Assembly (NCBI GenBank): GCA_041563315.1
Contig: JBFFNE010000018.1
Location: 1 to 43,027, forward strand
Source: JBFEYJ01 sp041563315
GTDB lineage: Bacteria > Pseudomonadota > Gammaproteobacteria > Thiohalomonadales > Thiohalomonadaceae
DNA: 43,027 nt
Direction of reading: 5' to 3'
This document shows positions 16,889 through 25,627 of the stretch, in pieces. Numbering within the stretch: the stretch's first letter is position 1; each line of letters begins with the position of its first letter. The notes below the pieces were generated by a model. That model made no database searches and was not told the DNA's origin. It was given only the letters and a program-made list of their open reading frames with translations. The translations under genes and the position numbers were made by a program.

Positions 16889-17494
16889 ATGAGTTTTGAA
16901 CAGTTTGTCTTTTACTTCTTTTCCGCCGTGCTGGTATTTTCAGCCGGGGCGGTGATCAGCGTGCGCAACCCGATCCATGCCGCACTGTTCCTGGTGCTGG
17001 CCTTCTTTACCACTGCTGCATTATGGCTACTGCTGGAAGCGGAGTTTCTCGCCATTACTCTGGTACTGGTCTACGTCGGTGCGGTAATGGTGCTGTTCCT
17101 GTTCGTGGTGATGATGCTGGATATCAATACGGCACGTTTGCGCGAAGGCTTTTCCCGTTTCCTTCCTATCGGTGGAGTGGTGGCCATAGTCACCATTGCC
17201 TTCATGTGGTGGGTGGTGCGTAGTAAAGAGTTCGGGCTTGGTGATATGCCTGCACCGGAGCGCATGGCGGCAGATGCGAGCAACACCCGTATGCTCGGCG
17301 AGCAGTTATACACCACCTATGTATTTCCATTTGAAATTGCCTCGGTGATCTTGCTGGTGGCCATCGTTGCGGCCATCGCCCTGACCCTGCGTCATCGCCC
17401 CGGAACCCGTTATCAGAAGATCGAGGAGCAGGTGGCCGTGCGTCGTGAAGATCGGCTACGTGTGGTGAAAATGGATGCCGAGGAGCGCAAGTAA
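16889..17494 (+). CDS. nuoJ: NADH-quinone oxidoreductase subunit J
   Basis: NuoJ is a five-helix membrane subunit with the conserved pi-bulge helix AITLVLVYVGAVMVLFLFVV in TM3. The 201-residue protein has helices at about 5-24, 29-49, 54-76, 91-110 and 146-168, followed by a charged C-terminal tail that extends past the last helix. The ATG at 16889 follows CGGA. The stop lies 40 bases before the nuoK start, and a palindromic element precedes the gene. Confidence 0.96.
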   Translation: MSFEQFVFYFFSAVLVFSAGAVISVRNPIHAALFLVLAFFTTAALWLLLEAEFLAITLVLVYVGAVMVLFLFVVMMLDINTARLREGFSRFLPIGGVVAIVTIAFMWWVVRSKEFGLGDMPAPERMAADASNTRMLGEQLYTTYVFPFEIASVILLVAIVAAIALTLRHRPGTRYQKIEEQVAVRREDRLRVVKMDAEERK

Positions 17495-17534
17495 TGGCAC
17501 AACACAAAACAACAACCAAGAACGAGGCCCAGGC

Positions 17535-17840
17535 ATGATCGCGTTGTCCGATTATTTGGCTGTCGGCGCCATTCTATTTGGCCTGAGCATGGCCGGCGTC
17601 TTCATCAACCGCAAGAATGTCATCATTCTTCTGATGTGCATCGAGCTGATGTTGTTGGCGGTGAACATCAATTTTATTGCCTTTTCCCACTACCTTGGGG
17701 ATGTCGCCGGCCAAATTTTCGTCTTTTTCATTCTCACGGTCGCGGCAGCTGAAGCCGCCATCGGGTTGGCTATTCTGGTGGTGCTATTCCGTAACCGGGG
17801 CACTATAAATGTCGCCGATCTGGATACGCTGAAGGGGTAG
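17535..17840 (+). CDS. nuoK: NADH-quinone oxidoreductase subunit K
   Basis: NuoK is the small Mrp-type antiporter-related subunit (MnhC-like). The 101-residue protein has three helices. The conserved buried glutamates are in MCIELMLLAVNINF and in AAAEAAIGLAI. I chose the ATG at 17535, which gives MIALSDYLAVGAILFGL. A longer frame from 17475 would overlap nuoJ and add 20 low-complexity residues. GAGG lies about nine bases upstream of the start. Confidence 0.96.
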   Translation: MIALSDYLAVGAILFGLSMAGVFINRKNVIILLMCIELMLLAVNINFIAFSHYLGDVAGQIFVFFILTVAAAEAAIGLAILVVLFRNRGTINVADLDTLKG

Positions 17841-17844
17841 GACC

Positions 17845-19845
17845 ATGTTGGAGAATATGGAAAAAATTACTGTACTGATTGTTCTGGCACCGCTATTCGG
17901 GGCAATCATCGCCGGTTTCTTTGGCGGTACTATTGGCCGGGTAGGTGCACATACTGTCACTATCCTTGGTGTGGCTGTGGCATTCGTATTGTCAGCGGTG
18001 GTGTTCAAGCAAATTGCCATTGACGGTGGCGAGACCATTAACCAGAGCGTCTACACCTGGTTGGTTTCGGAGGGGATTAAATTCGAGGTCGGTTTCCTGA
18101 TTGATGAGCTGACCGCGATGATGATGGTGGTAGTGACCTTTGTCTCGCTAATGGTGCATATTTACACCATCGGTTATATGTCACACGATGAGGAGAACTG
18201 GCCTGAGGGCAGTCTCGCCGGGACCAACAGCTATCAGCGATTTTTCAGTTATATCTCGCTATTTACCTTCTCCATGCTGATGCTTGTGATGGCCAACAAC
18301 TTCATGCAGCTGTTCTTTGGCTGGGAGGCGGTCGGCCTGGTCTCCTATTTGCTGATCGGCTTCTGGTCCGTTCGTGAGAGCGCGGTTTTTGCCAATCTCA
18401 AGGCCTTTCTCGTCAACCGTGTCGGTGACTTCGGATTCATCCTTGGTATTGGTGCGGTGCTGATGTACTTCAATACCCTGGATTACGCTGCCGTGTTCAA
18501 CGCGGCCGAGCTGCAGAAGGATCTCACGATCGAGATCTGGCCCGGTAGCGAGTGGAGCGTGATGACGGTAATCGCCATCCTGCTGTTCATCGGCGCGATG
18601 GGCAAATCGGCACAGGTGCCGTTGCATGTATGGCTGCCTGACTCGATGGAAGGTCCGACCCCGATCTCCGCCCTGATCCATGCGGCAACCATGGTAACCG
18701 CCGGTATCTTCATGGTGGCGCGCATGTCGCCCATTTATGAGCTGTCCGAGGTCGCATTGAGTTTCGTGTTGGTGATTGGTGCCGTTACCGCATTGTTCAT
18801 GGGTTTTCTTGGTCTGGTGCAACACGATATCAAACGTGTGGTTGCCTATTCGACCCTGTCTCAACTCGGCTATATGACCGTCGCCCTGGGGGCTTCGGCC
18901 TATGCTGCAGGCGTCTTTCACCTGATGACCCACGCCTTCTTCAAGGCGCTGTTGTTCCTAGGTGCCGGTTCAGTGATCATTGCGATGCATCACGACCAGG
19001 ACATGCGCCACATGGGCGGTTTACGCAAGTACATGCCCATTACTTGGCTGACATCACTTATCGGTTCGCTGGCGCTCATCGGTGCCCCCGGTTTCTCCGG
19101 TTTCTTCTCCAAGGATTCGATCATCGAGGCGGTGCATCATTCGACCACTCCTGGTGCCGGTTTTGCCTATTTTGCCGTACTCTCAGGCGTGTTCATTACG
19201 GCGCTGTATAGCTTCCGTATGTACTTCCTTGTGTTCCATGGCAAGGAGCGGATGGATACACATACCCGTGAGCATCTTCACGAGACACCGTGGGTGGTGA
19301 CCGTACCGCTTATCCTGCTGGCGATTCCATCGGTGTTTATCGGAGGCCCCTATGTCGGGTCGATGGTCTTCGGCGACTTCTTCGCCGAGGCGATCACGGT
19401 GGCACCGGCGCACGATGTGCTTGGCGCGGTAGGCTTTCACAGCGCCTGGGGTATGATTGGGCACGGATTCCTTACCGCACCGTTCTGGCTTGCCGCGGGT
19501 GGTGTGTTCGTCGCCTGGTTCTTTTATATGAAGCGTACCGATCTGCCTGCGAAGATCGTCGCGCTGCCGGTGGTCAAACAGATCCATGCCATTCTGGAGA
19601 ATAAGTACGGCTTCGATGATTTCAACCAGCGTGTTTTCGGTGGCGGTAGTCGTGGTATCGGTACCGGTTTGTGGAAGGTAGGTGATGTGGCGCTTATCGA
19701 TGGCCTGCTGGTCAACGGAACCGCACGCGTAGTGGGGTGGAGCTCCGCACTCATCCGTCACGTCCAGTCAGGTTATCTTTATCATTATGCCTTTGCCATG
19801 ATTCTGGGGTTACTGGCGCTGTTCGGCCTGTTTGTTTTCCGTTAA
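17845..19845 (+). CDS. nuoL: NADH-quinone oxidoreductase subunit L
   Basis: NuoL is the distal antiporter-like proton-pumping subunit with the long lateral helix. The 666-residue protein has the proton-antiporter core: the glutamate in FFGWEAVGLVSYLLIGFW, the lysine segment MGKSAQVPLHVWLPDSMEGP, LIHAATMVTAG, and the HxxxHA-FK segment VFHLMTHAFFKALLFLGAGS. The C-terminal part holds the lateral helix and an anchoring helix (YHYAFAMILGLLALFGLFVF). The ATG at 17845 follows the nuoK stop by four bases, with GGGGTAGGA as ribosome binding site. A second in-frame ATG at 17857 is possible. Confidence 0.97.
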   Translation: MLENMEKITVLIVLAPLFGAIIAGFFGGTIGRVGAHTVTILGVAVAFVLSAVVFKQIAIDGGETINQSVYTWLVSEGIKFEVGFLIDELTAMMMVVVTFVSLMVHIYTIGYMSHDEENWPEGSLAGTNSYQRFFSYISLFTFSMLMLVMANNFMQLFFGWEAVGLVSYLLIGFWSVRESAVFANLKAFLVNRVGDFGFILGIGAVLMYFNTLDYAAVFNAAELQKDLTIEIWPGSEWSVMTVIAILLFIGAMGKSAQVPLHVWLPDSMEGPTPISALIHAATMVTAGIFMVARMSPIYELSEVALSFVLVIGAVTALFMGFLGLVQHDIKRVVAYSTLSQLGYMTVALGASAYAAGVFHLMTHAFFKALLFLGAGSVIIAMHHDQDMRHMGGLRKYMPITWLTSLIGSLALIGAPGFSGFFSKDSIIEAVHHSTTPGAGFAYFAVLSGVFITALYSFRMYFLVFHGKERMDTHTREHLHETPWVVTVPLILLAIPSVFIGGPYVGSMVFGDFFAEAITVAPAHDVLGAVGFHSAWGMIGHGFLTAPFWLAAGGVFVAWFFYMKRTDLPAKIVALPVVKQIHAILENKYGFDDFNQRVFGGGSRGIGTGLWKVGDVALIDGLLVNGTARVVGWSSALIRHVQSGYLYHYAFAMILGLLALFGLFVFR

Positions 19846-19873
19846 GAAAAATTACAAGTAAAGGGTAGGGTGC

Positions 19874-21406
19874 ATGTTTGCTGATTTGCCACTGCTGAGT
19901 CTGGTTATCTGGGTGCCCATTGTCGGTGGCCTGCTGGTGATGTTAACTGGAAGCGGACGGTCCGGTCTCGAGGCTAAGGTTCTGGCGTTGTTGGTCGCGC
20001 TGTTGACCTTTGCGTTGTCGATTCCTTTGTATACCGGTTTCGATACAGCCACGTATCAGATGCAGTTCGTTGAGTCGAAGCCCTGGATCGAGTCCTTCGC
20101 TATCAACTATCACCTGGGTGTGGATGGCATTTCCATGCCTCTGATTCTGCTCACCACCTTTATCACGGTGTTGGTGGTTGTAGCGGGCTGGGAGGTGATC
20201 AGCTATAAGCCGGCTCAGTACATGGCCGCTTTCCTTATCATGGAAGGGCTGATGATTGGCGTGTTTGCCGCTCTCGATGCTATGCTGTTTTATGTCTTCT
20301 GGGAGGCGATGCTGATCCCGATGTTCATCGTGATCGGTATCTGGGGGGGCGTTAACCGCGTCTACGCGACGATCAAGTTCTTTCTCTATACCTTCCTCGG
20401 TTCGGTATTCATGTTGATCGCGTTGCTGTGGCTTTATTTTCAGACCGGCAGCTTCGCCATCCTTGATTTTCATGCGGCATCGGTCCCGGCCGGAGCACAA
20501 ATCTGGATTTTCCTTGCCTTCCTTATCGCCTTTGCGGTGAAGGTGCCGATGTGGCCGGTGCATACCTGGTTGCCGGATGCTCATGTGCAGGCGCCTACCG
20601 GCGGCTCAGTGATCCTGGCGGCGATCATGCTCAAGCTCGGTGCTTACGGCTTCCTGCGCTTTTCCCTGCCGATTACCCCGGACGCCAGCCACAGTCTCGA
20701 TTGGTTGATGATTGTACTGTCGCTGATCGCGGTCGCTTATATCGGTTTCGTGGCGTTGGTGCAGCAGGATATGAAAAAGCTGATCGCCTACTCCTCAATT
20801 TCCCACATGGGTTTTGTTACCCTCGGCTTTTTTCTCGCCTGGATCATTGCCGAAAACAACGGCAGCTTTGTCGGTGCGGCGATGGGTATTGAGGGGGCCA
20901 TGGTGCAGATGATCTCTCATGGTTTTGTCTCCGGCGCCATGTTCCTCTGCGTTGGCGTGATGTATGACCGCATGCACTCGCGTGAAATCAACGATTATGG
21001 CGGCGTGGTGCACACGATGCCCTTGTTTGCCGCAATGATGGTGTTCTTCGCTATGGCCAATGTGGGCTTGCCTGGCACGGCTGGTTTTGTTGGCGAGTTC
21101 ATGGTGATCATGAGCGCCTTTAAGGCCAACTTCTGGATCGCCTTCGTTGCTGCCACCACACTTATCCTTGGTGCAGCCTACACCCTCTGGATGGTCAAGC
21201 GCGTGATTTACGGCGAGGTGAGAAATCCCAAGGTTGCCGAACTCAAGGACATGAGCGGCCGCGAGTTTGTCATCCTCGCTACCTTGGCGGTAATGGTGTT
21301 GTGGCTCGGGCTTTGGCCTGCGCCACTGTTAGAGGTGATGGATGCCACGGTGGAGCACCTGGTTGAGCATATCGCCGTTTCCAAAGTGCCTGTCGGCGCC
21401 ATGTAA
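19874..21406 (+). CDS. nuoM: NADH-quinone oxidoreductase subunit M
   Basis: NuoM is the second antiporter-like proton-pumping subunit. The 510-residue, about 14-helix protein carries the conserved glutamate in VFWEAMLIPMFIVIGIWGG, the lysine helix FAVKVPMWPVHTWLPDAHVQ, and the later IAYSSISHMGFVTLG and ISHGFVSGAMFLCVGVMYDR segments. The ATG at 19874 follows AGGGTAGGG. It is 28 bases after nuoL and 12 bases before nuoN. Confidence 0.97.
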   Translation: MFADLPLLSLVIWVPIVGGLLVMLTGSGRSGLEAKVLALLVALLTFALSIPLYTGFDTATYQMQFVESKPWIESFAINYHLGVDGISMPLILLTTFITVLVVVAGWEVISYKPAQYMAAFLIMEGLMIGVFAALDAMLFYVFWEAMLIPMFIVIGIWGGVNRVYATIKFFLYTFLGSVFMLIALLWLYFQTGSFAILDFHAASVPAGAQIWIFLAFLIAFAVKVPMWPVHTWLPDAHVQAPTGGSVILAAIMLKLGAYGFLRFSLPITPDASHSLDWLMIVLSLIAVAYIGFVALVQQDMKKLIAYSSISHMGFVTLGFFLAWIIAENNGSFVGAAMGIEGAMVQMISHGFVSGAMFLCVGVMYDRMHSREINDYGGVVHTMPLFAAMMVFFAMANVGLPGTAGFVGEFMVIMSAFKANFWIAFVAATTLILGAAYTLWMVKRVIYGEVRNPKVAELKDMSGREFVILATLAVMVLWLGLWPAPLLEVMDATVEHLVEHIAVSKVPVGAM

Positions 21407-21418
21407 CGGAGCTTCACA

Positions 21419-22858
21419 ATGACCTTCGAGATGCCCAATTTTCTGCCCGCACTGCCCGAGATGTTTGTGCTGGGTATGTCCTGTTTGATCCTTATTCTGG
21501 ATCTGTTCCTGACCGAGCGGACCCGTGTGGTGACCTACCTGCTTACACAGTCCACACTGGTTGGCGCCTTCATTCTCAGCTTGTCGCTCTTTAATGGCGG
21601 TCTGGAACTGACCTTTACTGACACCTTTATCCTCGACCCGATGGCTTCAGTGCTCAAGCTGTTTGTCTACGGTGCGGCTTTCATGGTTTTCCTTTACTCT
21701 CATAGCTACCTGCGTGCCCGCAGTATGTTCCATGGCGAATTTTTCGTTCTGGGCCTGTTCGGTGTACTGGGTATGATGATCCTGATCTCGGCGCATAATT
21801 TCATCACCATCTACCTCGGGCTGGAGCTGCTTTCCCTTGCGCTATACGCCATGGTGGCGTTGCAGCGAGACAACCGTGTCGCCTCCGAGGCGGCGATGAA
21901 GTACTTCATTCTCGGTGCCATGGCTTCGGCGATGCTGCTCTATGGGATGTCCATGCTCTATGGTGTTACCGGCAGCCTGGATCTTGCCGAGATCAGCCGT
22001 GCGGTGGAGGGCGGCCAGATAAACAACACCTTGCTGGTGTTCGGCATGGTGTTCATGATTGTAGGCATCGCTTTCAAACTGGGGGCTGTTCCCTTCCATA
22101 TGTGGGTGCCCGATGTCTATCACGGCGCTCCGACGGCGGTAACCCTCTACCTTAGTACTGCGCCGAAGCTGGCGGCATTTGCCATGCTGATGCGCTTGCT
22201 GGTTGACGGACTCGGCGGACTGCAGGCCCAGTGGCACGATATTCTGGTTCTGCTAGCGGTGCTCTCGCTCTCTATAGGTAATGTCATCGCCATTGCCCAG
22301 ACAAATATCAAGCGCATGCTGGCCTATTCGGGGATCTCTCACGCCGGTTTCCTGCTGCTCGGGGTGCTGGCAGGCAGCCAGGAGGGTTATGCCGCCGGTA
22401 TGTTCTATGCCATTGTCTACGTCATCATGGGGCTTGGTGGTTTCGGAATGGTGATCCTGATGAGCCGTGCCGGCTTTGAGGCCGACCAGCTGGAAGATTA
22501 CAGGGGGCTCAATGAGCGCAGTCCCTGGTTTGCTCTGATGATGTTATTTATCATGTTCTCCATGGCCGGAGTGCCACCGTTTATCGGATTCTGGGCCAAG
22601 CTGACTGTGATCCAGGCTGTAGTCAGTGCCAACCTGGTATGGCTGGCGGCCGTGGCCGTGATCTTCTCGGTGATTGGTGCCTTCTACTACCTGCGCATCG
22701 TCAAGCTGATGTATTTCGACAAGGCCGAAGTCACCGAAAAGCTCAAGCCTGGCGCTGATCTGGCAGTGGTATTGAGCGCCAATTCCCTGGCGATTTTGTT
22801 GCTGGGTGCCTTTCCCGGTGGGCTGATGGCACTGTGCCGGCAGGCCATGGGACTTTAA
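21419..22858 (+). CDS. nuoN: NADH-quinone oxidoreductase subunit N
   Basis: NuoN is the third antiporter-like subunit and sits nearest NuoK in the membrane arm. The 479-residue protein shows YLGLELLSLALYAMVALQR with the key glutamate, FKLGAVPFHMWVPDVYHGAP with the key lysine, and MLAYSGISHAGFLLLG. The ATG at 21419 has GGAG nine bases upstream. It ends the canonical nuo set. The 95-base spacer that follows contains the perfect inverted repeat TACGAGAG (22866-22873) with CTCTCGTA (22893-22900), without a T run. Confidence 0.97.
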   Translation: MTFEMPNFLPALPEMFVLGMSCLILILDLFLTERTRVVTYLLTQSTLVGAFILSLSLFNGGLELTFTDTFILDPMASVLKLFVYGAAFMVFLYSHSYLRARSMFHGEFFVLGLFGVLGMMILISAHNFITIYLGLELLSLALYAMVALQRDNRVASEAAMKYFILGAMASAMLLYGMSMLYGVTGSLDLAEISRAVEGGQINNTLLVFGMVFMIVGIAFKLGAVPFHMWVPDVYHGAPTAVTLYLSTAPKLAAFAMLMRLLVDGLGGLQAQWHDILVLLAVLSLSIGNVIAIAQTNIKRMLAYSGISHAGFLLLGVLAGSQEGYAAGMFYAIVYVIMGLGGFGMVILMSRAGFEADQLEDYRGLNERSPWFALMMLFIMFSMAGVPPFIGFWAKLTVIQAVVSANLVWLAAVAVIFSVIGAFYYLRIVKLMYFDKAEVTEKLKPGADLAVVLSANSLAILLLGAFPGGLMALCRQAMGL

Positions 22859-22953
22859 AAGCAGGTACGAGAGGCGAGGAACTTATTCTTTTCTCTCGTA
22901 TCCCGTCTCTGATATCCTCGTTGATCTGTTTACCTTGAGAGCCCGAATCTGAT

Positions 22954-23271
22954 ATGACCGCATCGCAAGCCAGCTGGCTGATTATTGTCATCGCCCTTAT
23001 CAGCGCCAACCTGCCCTGGTTAAGTGAGCGAGTGTTCTTTATCGGCAAGCCCGCAAATGGGCAAAAGCGTGCCTGGGTACGCTGGCTCGAGTGGCTGATG
23101 TTGTACTTTGTAGCGGGTGCCATTACGCTGGGTATGGAGAAAAAGCTCAACGGCGAGATTTATCCTCAGGACTGGGAGTTCTACGCAATTACCCTCTGTC
23201 TTTTCCTGGTATTTTCACTCCCCGGGTTCATTTATCGCCACGATCTGCTCCATCACATGCAGCGACGGTAA
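22954..23271 (+). CDS. DUF2818 family membrane protein downstream of nuoN
   Basis: A 105-residue protein with three predicted membrane helices (about 7-22, 42-60 and 78-95). It has the opening SWLIIVIALISANLPWLSER and the central WLEWLMLYFVAGAITLGMEK. This matches my memory of the DUF2818 family, usually found directly after nuoN in beta- and some gammaproteobacteria. Function is unknown; the location suggests a role in complex I assembly or stability, which is inference. The ATG at 22954 has no clear Shine-Dalgarno. It is the last gene before the tRNA-fMet promoter, with no terminator seen. Confidence 0.85.
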   Translation: MTASQASWLIIVIALISANLPWLSERVFFIGKPANGQKRAWVRWLEWLMLYFVAGAITLGMEKKLNGEIYPQDWEFYAITLCLFLVFSLPGFIYRHDLLHHMQRR

Positions 23272-23296
23272 ATTTTCCCTGAATTTCCCTTACTTA

Positions 23297-23328
23297 GGGT
23301 TGCGCAACCCAGTACCTATATGTACAAT
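23297..23328 (+). promoter_or_regulatory. Candidate stringent-type promoter of tRNA-fMet with overlapping palindrome
   Basis: TTGCGC (23300-23305) and TACAAT (23323-23328) are separated by 17 bases. The discriminator just after the -10 is GC-rich (GCGCTCC, 23329-23335), the pattern of stringently controlled stable RNA promoters. A perfect 14-base palindrome GGGTTGCGCAACCC (23297-23310) overlaps the -35 hexamer. The predicted start lies about seven bases before the tRNA. Confidence 0.55.
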
Positions 23329-23341
23329 GCGCTCCATCAGT

Positions 23342-23418
<77 letters not shown>

Positions 23419-23431
23419 ATTTGTGAGCATC

Positions 23432-23455
23432 AAGCCCCGTATACGGGGCTTTTTG
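23432..23455 (+). terminator. Intrinsic terminator after tRNA-fMet
   Basis: AGCCCCGTA (23433-23441) and TACGGGGCT (23442-23450) form a perfect stem followed by a T run (23450-23454). It begins 14 bases after the tRNA CCA end and separates the tRNA from the rimP promoter. Confidence 0.9.
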
Positions 23456-23480
23456 TTAGGCGGAATAGCGACAGGCGAGG

Positions 23481-23509
23481 ATGACTGGTGCTGTAAAAAG
23501 CGCTATAAT
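23481..23509 (+). promoter_or_regulatory. Candidate sigma70 promoter of rimP-nusA-infB
   Basis: ATGACT (23481-23486, four of six matches) and a perfect TATAAT (23504-23509) are separated by 17 bases. The predicted start near 23516 gives a leader of about 57 bases that contains the attenuator-like hairpin at 23536-23557. Confidence 0.65.
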
Positions 23510-23535
23510 TGCTCGTTGATTAGGAAGTTAACTGG

Positions 23536-23557
23536 ATGGGCCGTGGGCCCATTTTTT
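23536..23557 (+). terminator. Attenuator-like terminator hairpin in the rimP leader
   Basis: TGGGCC (23537-23542) pairs with GGCCCA (23546-23551) around a GTG loop and is followed directly by six T (23552-23557). It lies after the rimP promoter and 15 bases before the rimP start, so it would end part of the transcripts before the operon. As I recall, rimP leaders with such a hairpin are a described attenuator family in proteobacteria. No antiterminator pairing or leader peptide was identified. Confidence 0.7.
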
Positions 23558-23572
23558 GTTTCCGGGAAAAAT

Positions 23573-24028
23573 ATGGTTCACGCGGACAAACAGTTGCAGG
23601 CCATTATCGAACCGGCGGTTAGCGCACTGGGGTACGAGCTGGTCGGTATAGAGTACCTGTCGCAGGGGAAACATTCTGTGCTACGGGTCTATATCGACCA
23701 TGAAAATGGCATCTCGGTAGATGATTGTGCCGATGTCAGCCATCAGGTAAGCGCGGTGCTGGATGTCGAGGATCCGATTACCGGGTTGTACACCCTTGAG
23801 GTTTCCTCGCCGGGTCTGGATCGGCCGCTCTTTACCGAGGCGCACTTCCAGCGCTATGTCGGCCAGATGGCGGAGATTCGTTTGCGGAGTCCCCTGGAGG
23901 GACGACGCAGGTTCAAGGGACGTTTGCAGGCGGTCCAGGACGGACAGGTAGTGATTGAGGTGGATGGGGTGGAATATTCCATAACGCTGGACAATATTGA
24001 GAAGGCGAACCTGGTTCACGAATGGTAA
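23573..24028 (+). CDS. rimP: Ribosome maturation factor RimP
   Basis: RimP is needed for 30S subunit maturation. The 151-residue protein has the conserved ALGYELVGIEY and HSVLRVYIDHENGISVDDCADVS blocks of the N-terminal domain, the LEVSSPGLDRPL junction, and a C-terminal SH3-like barrel with the DNIEKANL end. I chose the ATG at 23573, which gives the usual family length; a longer frame from 23423 reads through the terminator and promoter region. CGGGAA lies just upstream. It heads the rimP-nusA-infB-rbfA-truB cluster. Confidence 0.95.
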   Translation: MVHADKQLQAIIEPAVSALGYELVGIEYLSQGKHSVLRVYIDHENGISVDDCADVSHQVSAVLDVEDPITGLYTLEVSSPGLDRPLFTEAHFQRYVGQMAEIRLRSPLEGRRRFKGRLQAVQDGQVVIEVDGVEYSITLDNIEKANLVHEW

Positions 24029-24104
24029 GCAACCGTTTGGCGGTTGCACATGGTTAGATATCCCGCGCACGGGACGATAGCTGAAGGCGGTTAGAGGCTG
24101 TGTT

Positions 24105-25607
24105 ATGAACAAAGAAATCCTGCTGGTTGTAGACGCAGTTTCAAATGAAAAAGGCGTAGCCAAAGAGATTATCTTTGAGGCGATGGAGATCGCTTTGGCG
24201 ACGGCGACGAAAAAGCGTCACGGTGGTGATGTGGATATCCGCGTGGATATTGACCGTCAGACCGGCGACTACGAAACGTTCCGCCGTTGGGAAGTCATCG
24301 ACGATAGCGAGACCTCTCAGCTTGAGCATCCTGAGCGCCAGATCACTCTCAGTGCCGCGCGTCTTGATGAGCCTGAGATTCAACCCGGCGAATTCGTAGA
24401 AGATCAGACTGAATCGGTTACGTTTGGCCGCATTGCTGCCCAGACCGCCAAGCAGGTAATCGTGCAGAAAGTGCGCGAGGCTGAGCGTGCCCAGGTGGTT
24501 GATGCTTATAATGAACGCGTTGGTGAACTCATCAATGGCGTGGTCAAACGCATCGATCGCGGGAATGTTATTCTCGATTTGGGCAACAACATCGAGGCGC
24601 TGATCGCACGCGAACATGTTATTCCGCGTGAGCCAATCCGTCCGGGTGACCGCGTCCGCGGCTATCTGTATGATGTGCGTTCCGAACCACGTGGCCCGCA
24701 ACTTTTTGTCAGCCGCACCATGCCTGAATTTCTCATTGAGCTGTTCAAGCTTGAAGTTCCTGAGGTCAACGAAGGGCTTATCGACATCATGGGCGCCGCG
24801 CGTGATCCCGGCCTGCGGGCTAAAATTGCCGTACGCTCCAACGACCCGCGGATAGACCCTGTTGGTGCCTGTGTCGGTATGCGCGGTTCACGCGTGCAGT
24901 CCGTGACCAACGAAATGAATGGCGAGCGCGTCGACATTGTGTTGTGGAACGATAATGTCGCCCAGTTCGTGATTAATGCCATGGCGCCTGCTGAAGTCCA
25001 GTCCATTGTAGTGGATGAGGATTCCGGCAGCATGGACATCGCGGTTGATGAAGACCAGCTGTCGCAAGCCATTGGTCGTGGAGGACAGAATGTCCGCCTT
25101 GCCAGTGAACTGACTGGCTGGGAGCTCAACGTCATGACCGAGGCCCAGGCGGAAGAAAAGAACGAGGCTGAACTCGGTGCCCTCATTAAACTGTTCCATG
25201 AGCAGCTAAATGTGGATGAAGAGGTCGCATCTATCCTGGTACAGGAAGGCTTCTCCAGTGTCGAAGAGGTGGCCTATGTGCCGGTTGCCGAGATGCTGGA
25301 AATTGAGGAGTTTGACGAGGATATCGTCAATGAACTGCGCTCCCGTGCCAAGGATATCCTGCTAACCCAGGAGATCAGTAACGAAGAGCACGGTGGTGCT
25401 GAGCCGGAAAAGGACCTGCTGGAGATGGAGGGCATGGAGCAGGAGTTGGCCGATACCTTGGCCGGTCGTGGAGTGACCACTATGGACGACCTGGCCGAAT
25501 TGGCGGTCGACGATCTCATGGAGATCGAAGGCATGGATGAAGAGCGCGCGGCGAAGTTGATTATGGCTGCACGCGCACCCTGGTTTGCAGAAGAGCAGGA
25601 AAGTTGA
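24105..25607 (+). CDS. nusA: Transcription termination/antitermination factor NusA
   Basis: NusA binds RNA polymerase and modulates pausing, termination and antitermination. The 500-residue protein has the RNAP-binding N-terminal domain (1-125, MNKEILLVVDAVSNEKGV), an S1 domain (about 135-200, INGVVKRIDRGNVILDLG), two KH domains (about 230-345, with GACVGMRGSRVQ and QAIGRGGQNVRLAS), and two C-terminal acidic repeats (about 365-495) of the gammaproteobacterial type. Each repeat contains an EE-hhh-L helix-hairpin pattern. The start at 24105 gives the conserved N terminus. The 76-base spacer after rimP holds small hairpins without T runs. Confidence 0.97.
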   Translation: MNKEILLVVDAVSNEKGVAKEIIFEAMEIALATATKKRHGGDVDIRVDIDRQTGDYETFRRWEVIDDSETSQLEHPERQITLSAARLDEPEIQPGEFVEDQTESVTFGRIAAQTAKQVIVQKVREAERAQVVDAYNERVGELINGVVKRIDRGNVILDLGNNIEALIAREHVIPREPIRPGDRVRGYLYDVRSEPRGPQLFVSRTMPEFLIELFKLEVPEVNEGLIDIMGAARDPGLRAKIAVRSNDPRIDPVGACVGMRGSRVQSVTNEMNGERVDIVLWNDNVAQFVINAMAPAEVQSIVVDEDSGSMDIAVDEDQLSQAIGRGGQNVRLASELTGWELNVMTEAQAEEKNEAELGALIKLFHEQLNVDEEVASILVQEGFSSVEEVAYVPVAEMLEIEEFDEDIVNELRSRAKDILLTQEISNEEHGGAEPEKDLLEMEGMEQELADTLAGRGVTTMDDLAELAVDDLMEIEGMDEERAAKLIMAARAPWFAEEQES

Positions 25608-25627
25608 AGGGCAGGAGTATAGCGTAA

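Noticed and set aside
23423..23572. 50-residue N-terminal extension of RimP
   Set aside because: It would translate through the tRNA terminator, the rimP promoter and the attenuator; the ATG at 23573 gives the family length.
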